Assembly (NCBI GenBank): GCA_037501455.1
Contig: CM074862.1
Span: forward strand, 82,204,001 to 82,268,000
DNA from: Lantana camara
Taxonomy: Eukaryota > Streptophyta > Magnoliopsida > Lamiales > Verbenaceae
Direction: 5' to 3'
Length of the DNA: 64,000 nucleotides
Shown: piece after piece, positions 37,301-48,981 of the stretch
Layout: the number at the start of each line of letters is the position of its first letter
Position numbering within the stretch: position 1 is the first letter of the stretch
The notes under the pieces: model-generated
Seen by the model: only the letters and a program-made list of their open reading frames with translations
What the model was told of the DNA's origin: nothing
Databases searched by the model: none
Translations under genes and position numbers: made by a program

Positions 37301-38126
37301 CCTCACTAGCCATTATGTATGATCCGGTGGTCAGGTCTAGCTAACTTGTCCACCACCCGGAGGAAGAAGGTGTATATGTATGATTATGATCATTTATGTA
37401 TGTGCACGAAAGATATGTATGACAACCAATAATTATGATATGATTACACGAGGAGAAGGTTGGAGATTGTGCACGCTCACTCGCCGAGCTTAAACCCTTA
37501 TGAACAATTATGAATGAAAATGAACGTCGTAATCCCGTTGATGTCTTCCTTGTTTTAACCATTTGGTAAATTCCTTTCAAACTTCACACGGGATTAGGGC
37601 CTGCATGTATGTGTTTAATTTATGCGATATTATATATCTTATGCCCCGTTTTTATACCCACCAGTCTCTTTTAGACTGAACCCGGTTGTTTTCAGCTGTT
37701 TTGTGCAGGTATAGGAGTGCTAGGCGGGAATACAAGTCGTCTAGGTCTTGCATTTATGTTTAGCACTTCTTTTCAGTTTCATGTTCATACTCTTGTTGCT
37801 ACTTTGGTATTTGATCCTAGTATAGATTGGAGCGTTATGATTTTGTAGGCCGTGAGTGCCGTTGCATATTAGAATGCTCTTGTATATCTATTTTTGGAGC
37901 TTGGTGGCTCACTGTATATATGCTATGTTATTCTTGCTTCCGCGAATTTTATTTAACTCTGATTTTATGATTCTTGCACTGATTGGGTTAAGGGTTAGTC
38001 CCGCCTAGCCTAGCGTGTGTGTTGTGTCCCCGTTCGCCGTGGATTTGGCACGTGTATGGACTTCCATTTCATATACGGGTCGGGTCTCGGTGCGGGGGAT
38101 GTGGTACCTTACGCTCGGGTGCTACA
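34323..38126 (+). repeat. El-D 3' LTR (3804 bp)
   Basis: Nearly identical to 26718-30523. It ends CTACA and is followed by TGAGA (38127-38131), after which El-C integrase resumes. Confidence 0.95.
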
Positions 38127-38131
38127 TGAGA

Positions 38132-39495
38132 TACAAAGGTAGAGTTTGTGTGCCAACTGAAATTCGAAAGGAAATATTGGATAAGGCACATAAAACACGA
38201 TATACGATACATCCTTGAGGGACAAAGATGTATAAAGATCTCAAGGAGCATTTCTGGTGGAATGGAATGAAAAGAGACATCGCTGAATATGACAAGAAAT
38301 GCTTAACTTGTTAAAAGGTTAAAGCGGAACATCAAAAGCCAGGAGGAAAATTACAACCATGGCCAATTCCTACATGGAAATGGGAGCAGATAACTATGGA
38401 TTTTATCACCGGGTTACCTAAGGTTAAAGGAGGACAAGACAACATTTGGGTAATAGTCGATAGATTGACTAAGTCAGCACATTTTCTGTTGGTAAAGACC
38501 ACGATTAAGGTTAACATCTTAGCCAAGTTATACCATCAGGAGATTGGGAGATTGCACGGGATACCAGCTAATATAGTATCTGATAGGGATCCAAAGTTTA
38601 CATCGCAACTTTGGCAGAGTATTCAAGAATTGATGGGAACAAAGTTAAACTTCAGCACAACAGCACATCCTCACATAGATGGGCAGTCAGAAAGATTGAT
38701 TAAGTACCTAAAAGATCTGCTAAGAGCGTGCACGTTGGATTTCCCAGATAATTGGAAGGACTGTCTGCCACTTATGGAGTTTGCATACAATAACAGTTAT
38801 CAAGCTTAGATTCAAGCTGCTCCATATGAAGCTTTATATGAGAGGAAGTGTAGATCTCCATTATATTGGGGATTTGGACAAAGCAAGATGGACCCTTGAG
38901 AAAACCAAAAGACCAAAAGTCATTGAGTGGATAGAGAAAGCTACTGAAAAGATTAAGATTACTCAGCAAAGAATGAAGGCTGCTCAAGATAGAAAGAAGA
39001 GTTACGTAGACAAAAGGAGAAGGAATTTGGAGTTTGATGTTGGTGAGAAAGCGTTTTTAAAGGCATCGCCAAGGAAAGGGTTCACAAGAATTGGTAAAGG
39101 TGGAAAATTAAACCCTAGATACATATATAGGACCATTTGAGATATTAGAACGTGTGGGTCCAACAGCGTATCGCCTGGACTTACCAGCAAGCTTAACAGG
39201 AATCCATAATATATTTCATGTATCCCAACTTCGCAAGTACTTTGCCGATGAGACACAGGTGGTACCAGTAGAAGAAATTCCCTTAGAACCTAATCTCACC
39301 TACGTGTTGAAGCCAGCGAAGATATTGGATAGAAAATTTCAAGAGTTGAGAAATAGGAAGATTCCATTGGTTCAGGTGTTATGGAAAGAACACGGTACTG
39401 AGGAAGCCACCTGGGAAACTGAAGAAAAGATGCAGAAGCACTACCCGGAGTTATTCACAGATAGAGGAGAGAATCTGAGGACAGATTCTTCTTAA
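38132..39495 (+). pseudogene. El-C pol, second part: integrase and chromodomain-like tail (broken)
   Basis: It continues El-C after El-D. The integrase HHCC region ([17 protein letters not shown]-stop-KV) has stops near 38216 and 38312. The DDE core is readable ([29 protein letters not shown]). A stop replaces Ser after NNSYQA near 38807, a frameshift follows near 38870 and another near 39115-39125, then the tail ([38 protein letters not shown]) typical of Tekay/Del elements. Confidence 0.87.
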
Positions 39496-39506
39496 GGAGG
39501 GGAGAT
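39493..39506 (+). promoter_or_regulatory. El-C polypurine tract
   Basis: TAAGGAGGGGAGAT stands directly before TGTAATAGCCCGG, the 3' LTR start at 39507. Confidence 0.88.
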
Positions 39507-40380
39507 TGTAATAGCCCGGATCAGGGCCTGGTCGTAAACGGTAAGCTAAGAGTATCTTAAGAGCATTTATAGAGCTTAATCCATATTTAAAATACTTCAT
39601 GCATTGCATCTTTAATTGAAATACGTGCTCTTTTGTGATATTATGTTATTTCGAGGGAAAAATTAAGCACTAGAACCCTAAAGTACTATTCATTTCCCGA
39701 ACCACTACTGCCCCGTTTTGTCAATGAAATTTTAAAGGATCAAAACTCATGATTTCTAATCATTCAAACTTGTTTTCCAAGTTCCGAGAACCTTTTATGA
39801 ATTTTTGAAGCAATTTAGGATTTTCTTTTAAAGTTACTATTCATCGCCGAAACGAACTTTTGATCGGTACACCGTTTACCCCTCAATATTATACTTAAAA
39901 TGACCCTTGAATTATTTCATGAATTTTGGTATGCTTTTCAAACCCTAATTTTGACCCTAGCTCGAGTAGTAAACGAAAACGTTTATCAAATAAGTTACTA
40001 TTCATTTCAAGAATTAGAATTTTTAAACCGTACATCCGATTTTGACGTATGAATAGTCGTTTAGAAGGAAATTTTATTTCCCGAACTTTGAACACTTTTC
40101 CCACTTTCGTAGTTGCTCGTTTGGAGGTAAAATGACCTAAATACCCTTTTTCTACGATTTTATATTTAATTTTAGAAAAAAATCTAATTATTCTCCATTA
40201 TTACATAATGTACCCCATCTAAGTCCTTGGAGCAATTATTAATTTCACCCAAACCCATAATTACTCCTATAAATAAGACCATGAGGCAGTCATTTTGGTT
40301 GTTCAGTAGCTGCCGAAATTCCTCTCCAAAGGTAAGCTTTCCTTTTTCATTTTTTTTTTGTTTCGTTTTTAACTTATTTA

Positions 40381-40790
40381 TCTATCTCTATTATTAAGCG
40401 CGAGACCCAAGTGTGGTCTCTTGGATTGGTCTCTAATTTTTTTTTTATTTAATTAATTTTTTTTTAATCCTATACAGAACGTGTTTCAACTCCACTTTTC
40501 TCTTAACTTACTTTTATTCTCTTCTTTTATATTCTTTTTTTTTTTCAAATATTTTTTTAATTTATATTTTAACTATTTCCTATGTGAGAAGACACTAACC
40601 GCTTTGGTCTATTATATATTTTTATTTTTTTTCATATTTTCTAATTTCTATAATGTATTAGTTTTTAAACTTTAGTCATATTAAAAACAATTATAAAATA
40701 AATATGAATATAAAATTTTTAATTTAATATATATTTAAATAATTATAATTTTATTATTTGCACACGCATAGAGTGTGCCAGAATTGCTAG
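40381..40790 (+). mobile_element. Non-autonomous Helitron (410 bp)
   Basis: All hallmarks are visible. The insert starts TCTATCTCTATTATTAAG and ends GAATTGCTAG (CTRR type). It lies exactly between A and T of the host AACTTATTTA/TTTAATTT, which is uninterrupted in the 5' LTR near 20930, and there is no target duplication. A hairpin with 6-bp arms GCACAC (40760-40765) and GTGTGC (40773-40778) ends 12 bases before the 3' terminus. It has no coding capacity, so it must have been moved by an autonomous Helitron. Confidence 0.92.
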
Positions 40791-40997
40791 TTTAATTTAT
40801 GTTTTATTATATTTAGTTTTAGATTTTAATTTATGTTTTGTTTTATATTATTATATGATTTTTTTTATGCATGAATTATGTATTTAAAATTATATTTTAA
40901 ATTCATGAATTACATGATTTATGTTTTATAAATGATAGTTTATAAATTAAATGTTACATGATTTAATTATGTGACACCTATTCTGGCATGTTATATG

Positions 40998-41593
40998 TGT
41001 TTACACAAATTTTCGTAGATCTGCAATAAATGATTACAAGATGCAAGAAAATAGGGAAAACAAGAATAACATTGATTTAAATAAAAAAAGTGTTCCGATC
41101 TCTGAAATTCCCCTGATTCTTCGGAGTGGATTTATCCGAGGGCTTGATGCTTATTCCCGGATTGAGTGTAGAGTTTGGTTGATTCGACTACGGAATGGCA
41201 AGGCTCAAACTTGAGAGCTTGAATGCTTGAACTCCTTCGATTCCTTAGTGCTTGATGACTTGAGAGTTTTTTTGTCCTTTGATCCTTGTAGCTTTCTCGT
41301 GTTTTCCTTTGTGTTATGCTTGTGCTTGATTTGATCTTCTCCCCCTTAATTTATGAGCCCGGGTGCCTTATTTATAAGCAAATATTGGGCCTTTTGATTT
41401 TATGGGCTTGACTTTGGGCTCGGACTTGAGAGCCCATTTAACTAATCCAAAATAATAATTTATATTTATTATTTTGAATCAAATCATAATAAAGCCCAAA
41501 TTTAGTATGGACTTAAATTGAGAATAATTAACTGATGGCCAATTTTATTCGGGCCATTAATTAATAATAATCTCTAATTTTTCGGTGTCAACA
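40998..41593 (-). repeat. El-E 3' LTR (596 bp)
   Basis: TGTTTACACAAATTT...GGTGTCAACA on the + strand, matching 45593-46188. A TATA box on the minus strand (TTATAAATAAGG) is present in both copies. Confidence 0.94.
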
Positions 41594-41690
41594 GATGCCC
41601 CCACTTCAAGGTTCGGCGAAAAGCATGCCGAGAATTTGCTGAAGTCGAGCCTTAAAGTACCTGAATCTTTCGTCTTTGCCCATATAAATA

Positions 41691-41741
<51 letters not shown>

Positions 41742-44483
41742 TTATTTATTTATTTATTATTATTATTATTTTTTAACCCCAAGTCCTTATTTAAAGGAAT
41801 TGAAGTTGCCAAGAGAAATTCCCTCCGGTAAGCTGTAACTCATATTTTCCCATTTTCCTACATGATTTGAGGGTCTCACATTCAATTGAAATTGGCAGCA
41901 TCAATTTTCCTGCTCTTTTTCCTGCTCTTGTTGGACCAGCCAATTTTGGGCTACCGAAACCCTTTCCTTCCTTTTCTTTTTGTCATATTTTCAGCAGCAA
42001 AATGGGGCCATCCAACTTGATATTTTGGGCAATAATATAACTTGGCCATAAAATTGCCCAAATAATCTTTTCACTTTTGGCACGTGATTAAATTACCAGC
42101 AGAGCAAATTGCTTGAATTCATTGTAAAGATTTCACAATATCGTCGAACCTTATGCAAAGCATATTTGGCGAAAATTGATTTTCAAATCATCGGTCGATA
42201 TTTGGGTCTAAAATTGCAAGGCAATATTCAGCAACTTTGTTGCCTACCCAAATGGTAAAGTGGCAGAAATTCGAGGCATCAGGCATGATTCTCGTACCCC
42301 TGATTTTGTGCAATATTCTCGCATCCACGTTTATATAAGACTGACCCAGAACTTTTCACTTCTGCAATTCATGGACTGGACAGACACGTTGGGAATACTG
42401 CAGCCGGAACCGTCCAGAGAGAGAGTGAGTCGCTGCCACTACTACCATCGTCGGAACCATACTGGAAAAGGAACAATTTGCCGCCACCGTTGCACCCCTG
42501 CCGTTGGAATCGTACTGGAAAAGGAACACTTTGCCGCCGCTACAACCCTGCTATTGGAACCATATTGGAAAAAGGAGCACTTGGCCGCCGCCGCTGCTAC
42601 CGGAACCATACTGGAAAAATGAGAAATTCGGCCACAACCCCGACATCGTTGGCTTCCGGCGAGCAGAGATCCGTATTTGGCTCATATTGTCGGGGCTCCT
42701 TTTTGCTCGTTTTTTCCCTTTTTATTATTGTATATTTGTATGCAGGAAATTCCTCGTGGTCTTGGAGGTGTACTCTCAGGCGATTGATTCTTATCTCCAT
42801 CTTCCTCCACTACGTTAGAACCACTTCTGATAAAATGGAAACTTAAAGTTCATTCCTCACTTCATAATCATGAAGCAATGATCCTGCTGCAATAACCACA
42901 TACATCATCAAGGCTGCTTCATGCTCCATCATTCTTGCGAGAGGCTGGGAATCTTGGCATTTTCAATCATGGAGGAATCGAATCAGCACGATACAAAGGA
43001 AACTTTTTTGGAATCTCGGCATCTTCATTCGGGAATCGAAACTCAAGGTCTGACTCAGAAGCGTGGTGTCGTTGCTGTGCTACTACTTGCTCGAATTTTC
43101 TCCATATCTCTCTTTTTTTCTTTTTTATATAGGTTATCCAGCAGGGGACACTTTAGCTTAAGGAAACAAATCAGGAATTCAATTTCTTTGGAATCAGCAA
43201 CGGGATAGGCGCTGTAAATCAAGCTCCGGTCTCTTTTTTTTTTTCATCAGAATTCTTGAAGGAAGTTGCTGCAATTCTTGGGCAAACAGTTCTTGGACAA
43301 ACTGAGGCGACTGGCTTCTCGGGATTACAAGCGGTTGCTTCTCGGAATCATAGGCTTCCCGGAATCACAGTCGCGGCGATCACCAGCAACAGCTTATCTC
43401 TACGGCGATAGAAAACTTCACCTCCACCGTGCCACCATATAAACTTCGATGGAAACTCTGCCTTGACGCTATCCTTTTTTGACATAAAAAGATGCTGATG
43501 GGATTTTATTCCGGAACCATCAAGTTATCATTAATGATCCTTGCTTGAAGTTTTAACCTAGGAAACAAAACAATCATCCACACATTTTGTGCATGATCAT
43601 CATCCAATAATCATTTAGATCCTCACGGTTGAAGACAAGTGTATCCATCAACCCAAATTATTGCAAGTTACCGGGGCTCATAACCTTGTACATTACGGAA
43701 CCGCATGCCAAAACTTCATTTGTGGTCATCAATTTTCAAACCATGCCGGATTCCATATACTTTTTCGACACTCGTCCGCCTTCAGATGACTCCGTGATGA
43801 ATACGACAAAGTGGAAAGACTCAAATCGCCATGTTGCTTTTGGTAGTATCTTCTTCTAATAAAATCTCTTCCTCTTTTTTTGTTTCTCCTTTTTCCTTTT
43901 GCAGGTGAAGGATAAAAACGAGTTAAGGAATCAAATCATTAGAAGATCCAGACCCTTTTGATCGGCACTAAGAGAACCAAGAATTTTTTTTTTTTTTTTT
44001 TTTTTTTAACTCCAGCTGGGAAGCAAGATGGATCATCACTTCATGGAGAAAAGGATTTGTTGGTTGTCCAGAATATGTTGACTTAGTTGCTGAAAGAGTT
44101 GGAGATACTACAGGAAGAACTTAGACAAAGTTAGTAACTTTGTCATTTTTTTGTATTCCTTTCGATCATTTGATGTAAAAGTACACCATTTGTGGAATAA
44201 AATTGTCATTTCGTATCTTTTTATGCCCCCTTTCTTTGTGCACTTGTTCGTCATTCTTCGCTTTGATTTTGGTTCTGAACGACCCTAATGCTGAAGTTTC
44301 ACGAACTTGTTGAAACTCAAGAACAATTTAAGTTACTTTGGGAACAACATTAGATTTGTTTAAAGATTTGACTGAACTTGAAAATTTAGTATTCAAGTTG
44401 CCTACATACCCCTAAAAAGAGGATAATTTCTCTTTGTTTTTTGTCACAGTTTATACTCATGCGAACAAGGAGTAACATGCAGT
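41594..44483 (-). other. El-E long non-coding 3' region
   Basis: 2.9 kb between the gag relic and the 3' LTR without recognisable pol. It contains a TA microsatellite near 41694-41738, a four-copy repeat (42453-42640) and homopolymer T runs (for example near 43987-44007). Short frames here match nothing I recognise. Confidence 0.65.
42453..42640. repeat. Four-copy GC-rich tandem repeat in El-E
   Basis: GGAACCATACTGGAAAA-type boxes start at 42453, 42506, 42556 and 42602 (spacing 53, 50, 46), each followed by a GCCGCC-rich segment. The GC-rich block stands out against AT-rich surroundings. Confidence 0.75.
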
Positions 44484-45507
44484 TTAGACTCGTGCGTTAA
44501 GGAGCAAACTCCATTTAGGATGATCTCTTTTTGGGAATTTGACTTCGGAGGCTAATGTGCAGCTTTGTTTTGCTAGTAAATTTATCGCTGCTACTTGGCC
44601 ACGTATCGTTGGCTTTCCAAGAAGCTTTGGTGGAAAGAAATCTCCAAGAGTTGCATAGTTTAACTTACAAGTTCTTTCTGATTTCTTCTGACTTGATCGA
44701 GAATTCTCCGAACTTTTTGGTGGATTTTGTCTACGGATCTTGGTTCGCTTCGGCTTTCCCTTTGAAAGTGGTGGAAGAACTTGATAAACCCGTTGCTTTG
44801 GACTTTTTCGGCAAGTCACAAGAATCCATCTATCGCCATCAACAGTTTTGTTGGAAGGAGTCATCACTGGCTCGATTCATCGATCAACAAGTAGGGTCCT
44901 TGCCAAGTTCGGGTTTAGACTCCCAAATTGAAACGTTGTAGATGTCCCCGAGACTTCAGATAGAGGAAAGATCACCTTCTTGCTTTGAGGATTGCACAAA
45001 GGGTTCCTTGTTGCAATAAGGCTAGCTTGATTCACCTCAGCAACATCTTCGTCTTTCTCGTCATCACTGTCATCATCGTCAAGGACTATTTTTCCCTCAC
45101 TGGCCAACGACATTATTCTTTCCTTGACCACGAAGCACTTTTCAATAGGATGACCGACAATTCGATGATACTTGCAGTATTTGGGATCAGCCACCTTGCC
45201 GCTTTCTTCGGGGTGTTTTGACTCGGGCAATTTAATCAATCTTCTTTCGACTAATTCATCGAAAATATGCGAGACATCAGAGTCAGCAAAAGGGTATTCT
45301 TTTTCTTGTCTTTCTCTCAGCGTAGGTCGATGACCATCATTTGAGTTGTGTGGAATGAGTTCCTTCCGGGGTAGCAAGATTGGAGTTGTCCGATTCGGAT
45401 GAGTTTGAATCGTTATGCTTGCCCCCGGTAGAGGATTGACCAATCTCAGTAATGATTTCAGCCACGCTCACCTTGTTCAACGCAAGTTGATCCTCTTTAG
45501 GTGCCAT
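44484..45507 (-). pseudogene. El-E gag relic
   Basis: An ATG at 45507 starts MAPKEDQLALNKVSV, then the frame shifts near 45360-45400. The second frame carries the gag C-terminal pattern (EKEYPFADSDVSHIFDELV, a CKYHRIVGHPIEKC finger, an acidic patch), has an in-frame TGA at 44877-44879, and continues as GDRWILVTCRKSPKQ and a basic tail to 44484. The capsid core expected between N-terminus and finger is absent. The finger style is widespread in plant gypsy gag proteins. Confidence 0.75.
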
Positions 45508-45570
45508 GGAAACGTTTGTGATGGTGATTTGAAACTTTCCGTAGGATGAAGAGATGAGAGGCAGAGATGG

Positions 45571-45587
45571 TCCCACTGGGCGTGCCA
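45571..45587 (-). promoter_or_regulatory. El-E primer binding site
   Basis: The minus strand reads TGGCACGCCCAGTGGGA five bases after the LTR end. TGG start and position fit a tRNA primer site; I cannot name the tRNA with confidence. Confidence 0.72.
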
Positions 45588-45592
45588 AAATT

Positions 45593-46188
45593 TGTTTACA
45601 CAAATTTTCGTAGATCTGCAATAAATGATTACAAGATGCAAGAAAATAGGGAAAACAAGAATAACATTGATTTAAATAAAAAAAGTGTTCCGATCTCTGA
45701 AATTCCCCTGATTCTTCGGAGTGGATTTATCCGAGGGCTTGATGCTTATTCCCGGATTGAGTGTAGAGTTTGGTTGAATCGACTACGGAATGGCAAGGCT
45801 CAAACTTGAGAGCTTGAATGCTTGAACTCCTTCGATTCCTTAGTGCTTGATGACTTGAGAGTTTTTTTGTCCTTTGATCCTTGTAGCTTTCTCGTGTTTT
45901 CCTTTGTGTTATGCTTGTGCTTGATTTGATCTTCTCCCCCTTAATTTGTGAGCCCGGGTGCCTTATTTATAAGCAAATATTGGGCCTTTTGATTTTACAG
46001 GCTTGACTTTGGGCTCGGACTTGAGAGCCCATTTAGCTAATCCAAAATAATAATTTATATTTATTATTTTGAATCAAATCATAATAAAGCCCAAATTTAG
46101 TATGGACTTAAATTGAGAATAATTAACTGATGGCCAATTTTATTCGGGCCATTAATTAATAATAATCTCTAATTTTTCGGTGTCAACA
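45593..46188 (-). repeat. El-E 5' LTR (596 bp)
   Basis: The partner of 40998-41593; differences include tgaAtcgac for tgaTtcgac and ttAGctaat for ttAActaat. The TATA box TTATAAATAAGG (minus strand) lies at 45961-45972. Confidence 0.94.
45961..45972 (-). promoter_or_regulatory. El-E LTR TATA box
   Basis: TTATAAATAAGG on the minus strand about 220 bp into the LTR. Confidence 0.6.
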
Positions 46189-48346
46189 ATATGTTACATT
46201 TAATTATAATTTATTCCTACTTAGGTAATTTGATATGATACATGATTTAAATTGTATTACTTGTTACATGTTACATTTAATTTATAATATGATCATACTT
46301 ATGTAACTTAAATTGTTGCATGACTTATGAAATGTTACATGTTATTTAATTATGTTATATGATAGGAATTATGCTACATTTATAACATGTTATATGTTTA
46401 TATTATATGAATAATTATGTTATGAATTATAAAATCCGGAACAATAACTTTGATTGGAATAGTAACTTTGACCATTGACTTTCTAGCATTGACTTTTTAA
46501 GTTGACTTTTTGGCCAACTTTGAATTTCACCTAGAAACTCATTTTGACGAGATGGATTCAACGGTAAAAGCCTTTTTCGCAAATTTTCAAAATCGGGAAC
46601 CAAAATTAAGTTTTTCAAACCAAACTCTTACTCAATTGAAGTTGTTTCAGAATCCTAAGCGTGATATTTGATTTTACGTTATAATCTTTCGTGTAAGATT
46701 AATCATTTGCCTGAATTCTTTTTCTGATAAGGGTGATCCTTCTTGAGCAATGTTATTTCTTATCAATTATGTGATTTATTACTTACACTCGATCATGCTT
46801 TCATGATGTATTATGGTATTAATGATTATCAGATTTTACCATGAGATTTCGTTACCTGTTGTGACATGCTTCGATAAAGTTTTGTCCTGATCATATGATA
46901 TCATTATGTGCTATTGAATGTTTTGACGTGGTTTCAACGTGCTTCTGTGACTATATGGTTTGAGGATAGAAACTTATATTTATTCACCACTTACAGGTGA
47001 AGTTTGGATATACTGAGGCTCTGGTATTATTGCATAATACCATTTTCTGTACGTGAGGTTTAAATTTATTTTCAACTGGAACTATGAAAATCTGTATGTA
47101 TGCAAAACGTTGGAAAACAATCCCTAAAGGTTTTAAAGATCCTTGTTTTCAAAGATAAACGTTTCTCTTCTTAGGGTACTGTTTCATTTTAAAGATACTC
47201 TGTTTTGTTTAAAGATAATGTTTTTTGATATTCCATTTGTTTAAAGTTGTACCGTTTTGATTAACGAGCAATGAGTAATGTTTTAGAGTTCTGTTCTGAT
47301 CAACGTTTAGTTTCTAGATTTTGTGTGCTTTATGTACTTCTGAAATTTTGGACAATGCAAGCTTTGGATATACTGTCTTGTTGGGCCCTGACGGTATGGT
47401 TGAGTAGTAGACCGGGAGGCGTGCGCCAATGGCTACTATGATACTGGCCGTCGTACAGACCTTGATGATGGTTTAATCGGAGGTTGGTTATTCCACTTCG
47501 AAGGTCGGGAGAGGTGGATGTAATTCCTCCCATTCCTGTTTACGTCACCGCGGGGTAGCTCCCTGGGCACGACAATTGGAGGAAGAAGGATGGTGCATGT
47601 GATTATAGGTATCGGGATCCTAACCGGTCTCGATACCAACTCTGTTAATGTTTTTGGGAGTAAAGGTTGGAGAATGCCTAGCTTGCGGGCAAATTCTGTT
47701 TTTAAAGACTGGTTCATACTTTGAAAAATATACCCAATACCTTATTCCCGTTTTGTAAAGTATATATGAACCGGAAACTCTGATGTGTGCGCATGTGTGT
47801 GCTTTCTTGGAAATCCTGTTCCAAAGTAATGTTTTGAAGTTTTGTTCTGAAATAAAGTGTTAAAGTAAAGTTTTGAAATTCAGTATTTAAGTACCGTTTT
47901 GAAGTAAAACCTTTTCTGAAAAGTCTAGAGTTTTAAGTATTTATATGATCCCAAAGTTATGCCTCACTTAGTCCCTTTGACTAATACCTCTGCCCCGTTT
48001 TCTAACCTCATGGTTTCAGGTTCTGCGTTTGCTGGTTGACTGGTACCTTGAAGCATAGGAAATCTTCTGTTGTACTCTTTCGGTCAAGTTCTTTTGAACC
48101 ATCTTAAACTCCACTCACTTGTTGTTATCGTATTGTTCTCTTAGGCCTTAATCAGCTTAGTCTCTTGTATCCTTATTATTGTTTCCAAAAGTTTTAAATT
48201 ACTCATAATTTTGCTGCAACGCTTTCTTTTAGTACTTTGATCTTGTAATGTATTGTCCGTTCGCCAGCGTGCCTTTTGGGTGCTAGGTCTCCTATCCACT
48301 CGAGAGGTACGACGGTGCGGGGTTGTGGCCCCTTCGGGGCGCTACA

Positions 48347-48981
48347 GGGTCCAATTGAAACCCATCGAATTTTTTTTTATTTTTTATTATAGAGATATAC
48401 AGATATATGTATGTATAATTTTTATTTTTTATTATTTACCCCACTCACCAAAATTAAAATTAATATTAGCAAAGGTCAATATAGTAAATCATTAATAATT
48501 GGAACCACACAAATAATATATATGCGGAAAAACCTAATCTGACACCTCCCAAAGTGAATTTCTTAAGTTTCAATTTTAATTGGGCCTTAATTTTCAACCC
48601 AAGACCCAACACATTACTGAATCAAACTTTTTCGATCAAGTTCTGCTATATTTCAATTTTCAACCCATATTTCATCTCCTCTCCGCGATATATACAACAA
48701 CAGAATAAAGCTCCTCCAATTGTTTGCATTGTAATCGGTTAGAGATTTATTTTTAATTTGTTTGTGGGTTTTTTTTTATTTTTTATTTGATAATTGTATA
48801 AAAATTTAAAATTAATTTTATTTTTTTGTATCTTTTAACTAGGGTTTGTTTTATCAATCATCAATAGGAACAAGTTTGTCACCAGAAAGCCAAAAGATTA
48901 GATTCAATCATTCCGGTCTCCTCAAGAAAGTAAAAAAAATAAGAGGATACGAATCGAATTGAGCGATCTCTCACTACAGTG
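48347..48981. other. AT-rich stretch between El-C and the hAT relic
   Basis: The first sequence outside El-C. I see no gene. It may include the 5' part of the hAT relic that follows, but no left hAT terminus is visible. Confidence 0.5.

Larger units (their letters stand above)
26718..38126 (+). mobile_element. El-D: very young but defective Tekay/Del-like chromovirus inside El-C
   Basis: An 11,409-bp element with LTRs of 3806 and 3804 bp, TGAGA duplications, a tRNA-iMet primer site and a polypurine tract. By eye the LTRs differ by one substitution (gtgtGatgg against gtgtTatgg, near 27237 and 34840) and a 2-bp AT-repeat indel, so insertion was very recent. Yet the interior lost most of protease and the RT N-terminus, the integrase finger region, and has many stops and frameshifts. 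It cannot have supplied its own enzymes. El-D is related to El-A in LTR architecture and protein but is not the same family copy. Confidence 0.94.
40998..46188 (-). mobile_element. El-E: gag-only, non-autonomous LTR retrotransposon
   Basis: A 5191-bp minus-strand element with 596-bp LTRs (40998-41593 and 45593-46188) and ATATG target duplications (40993-40997 and 46189-46193). The primer site follows the right LTR and a G-rich tract (AAGTGGGGGCATC on the minus strand) precedes the left LTR. It encodes only a broken gag (44484-45507). The remaining 2.9 kb is non-coding, as in LARD-type elements. The LTRs differ at about five of 596 positions by eye. Confidence 0.92.
20265..48346 (+). mobile_element. 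El-C: decayed Tekay/Del-like chromovirus, host for El-B, El-D, El-E and a Helitron
   Basis: A plus-strand element seen as the inner part of its 5' LTR (20265-23934), primer site, a leader without gag, broken pol (24858-26650 and 38132-39495), polypurine tract and full 3' LTR (39507-48346, including insertions). The first 0.2 kb of the 5' LTR is beyond El-B to the left. In 22016-23934 against 46440-48346 I count about two dozen differences, roughly 1.3%. The interior lacks gag and the protease active site and has at least five stops and a frameshift, more decay than the LTRs suggest. Confidence 0.88.
39507..48346 (+). repeat. El-C 3' LTR, interrupted by a Helitron and El-E
   Basis: It starts TGTAATAGCCCGG and ends GGGGCGCTACA. 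Excluding 40381-40790 and 40998-46193 it aligns with the 5' LTR. The short frames at 39895-40104, 47330-47533 and 47436-47717 are the same LTR frames as in the 5' copy. Confidence 0.9.

Noticed and set aside
42260..42846. Overlapping plus-strand frames of 104-122 residues
   Set aside because: They follow the four-copy GC-rich repeat in El-E's untranslated region, read antisense to the element, and match no family I know.
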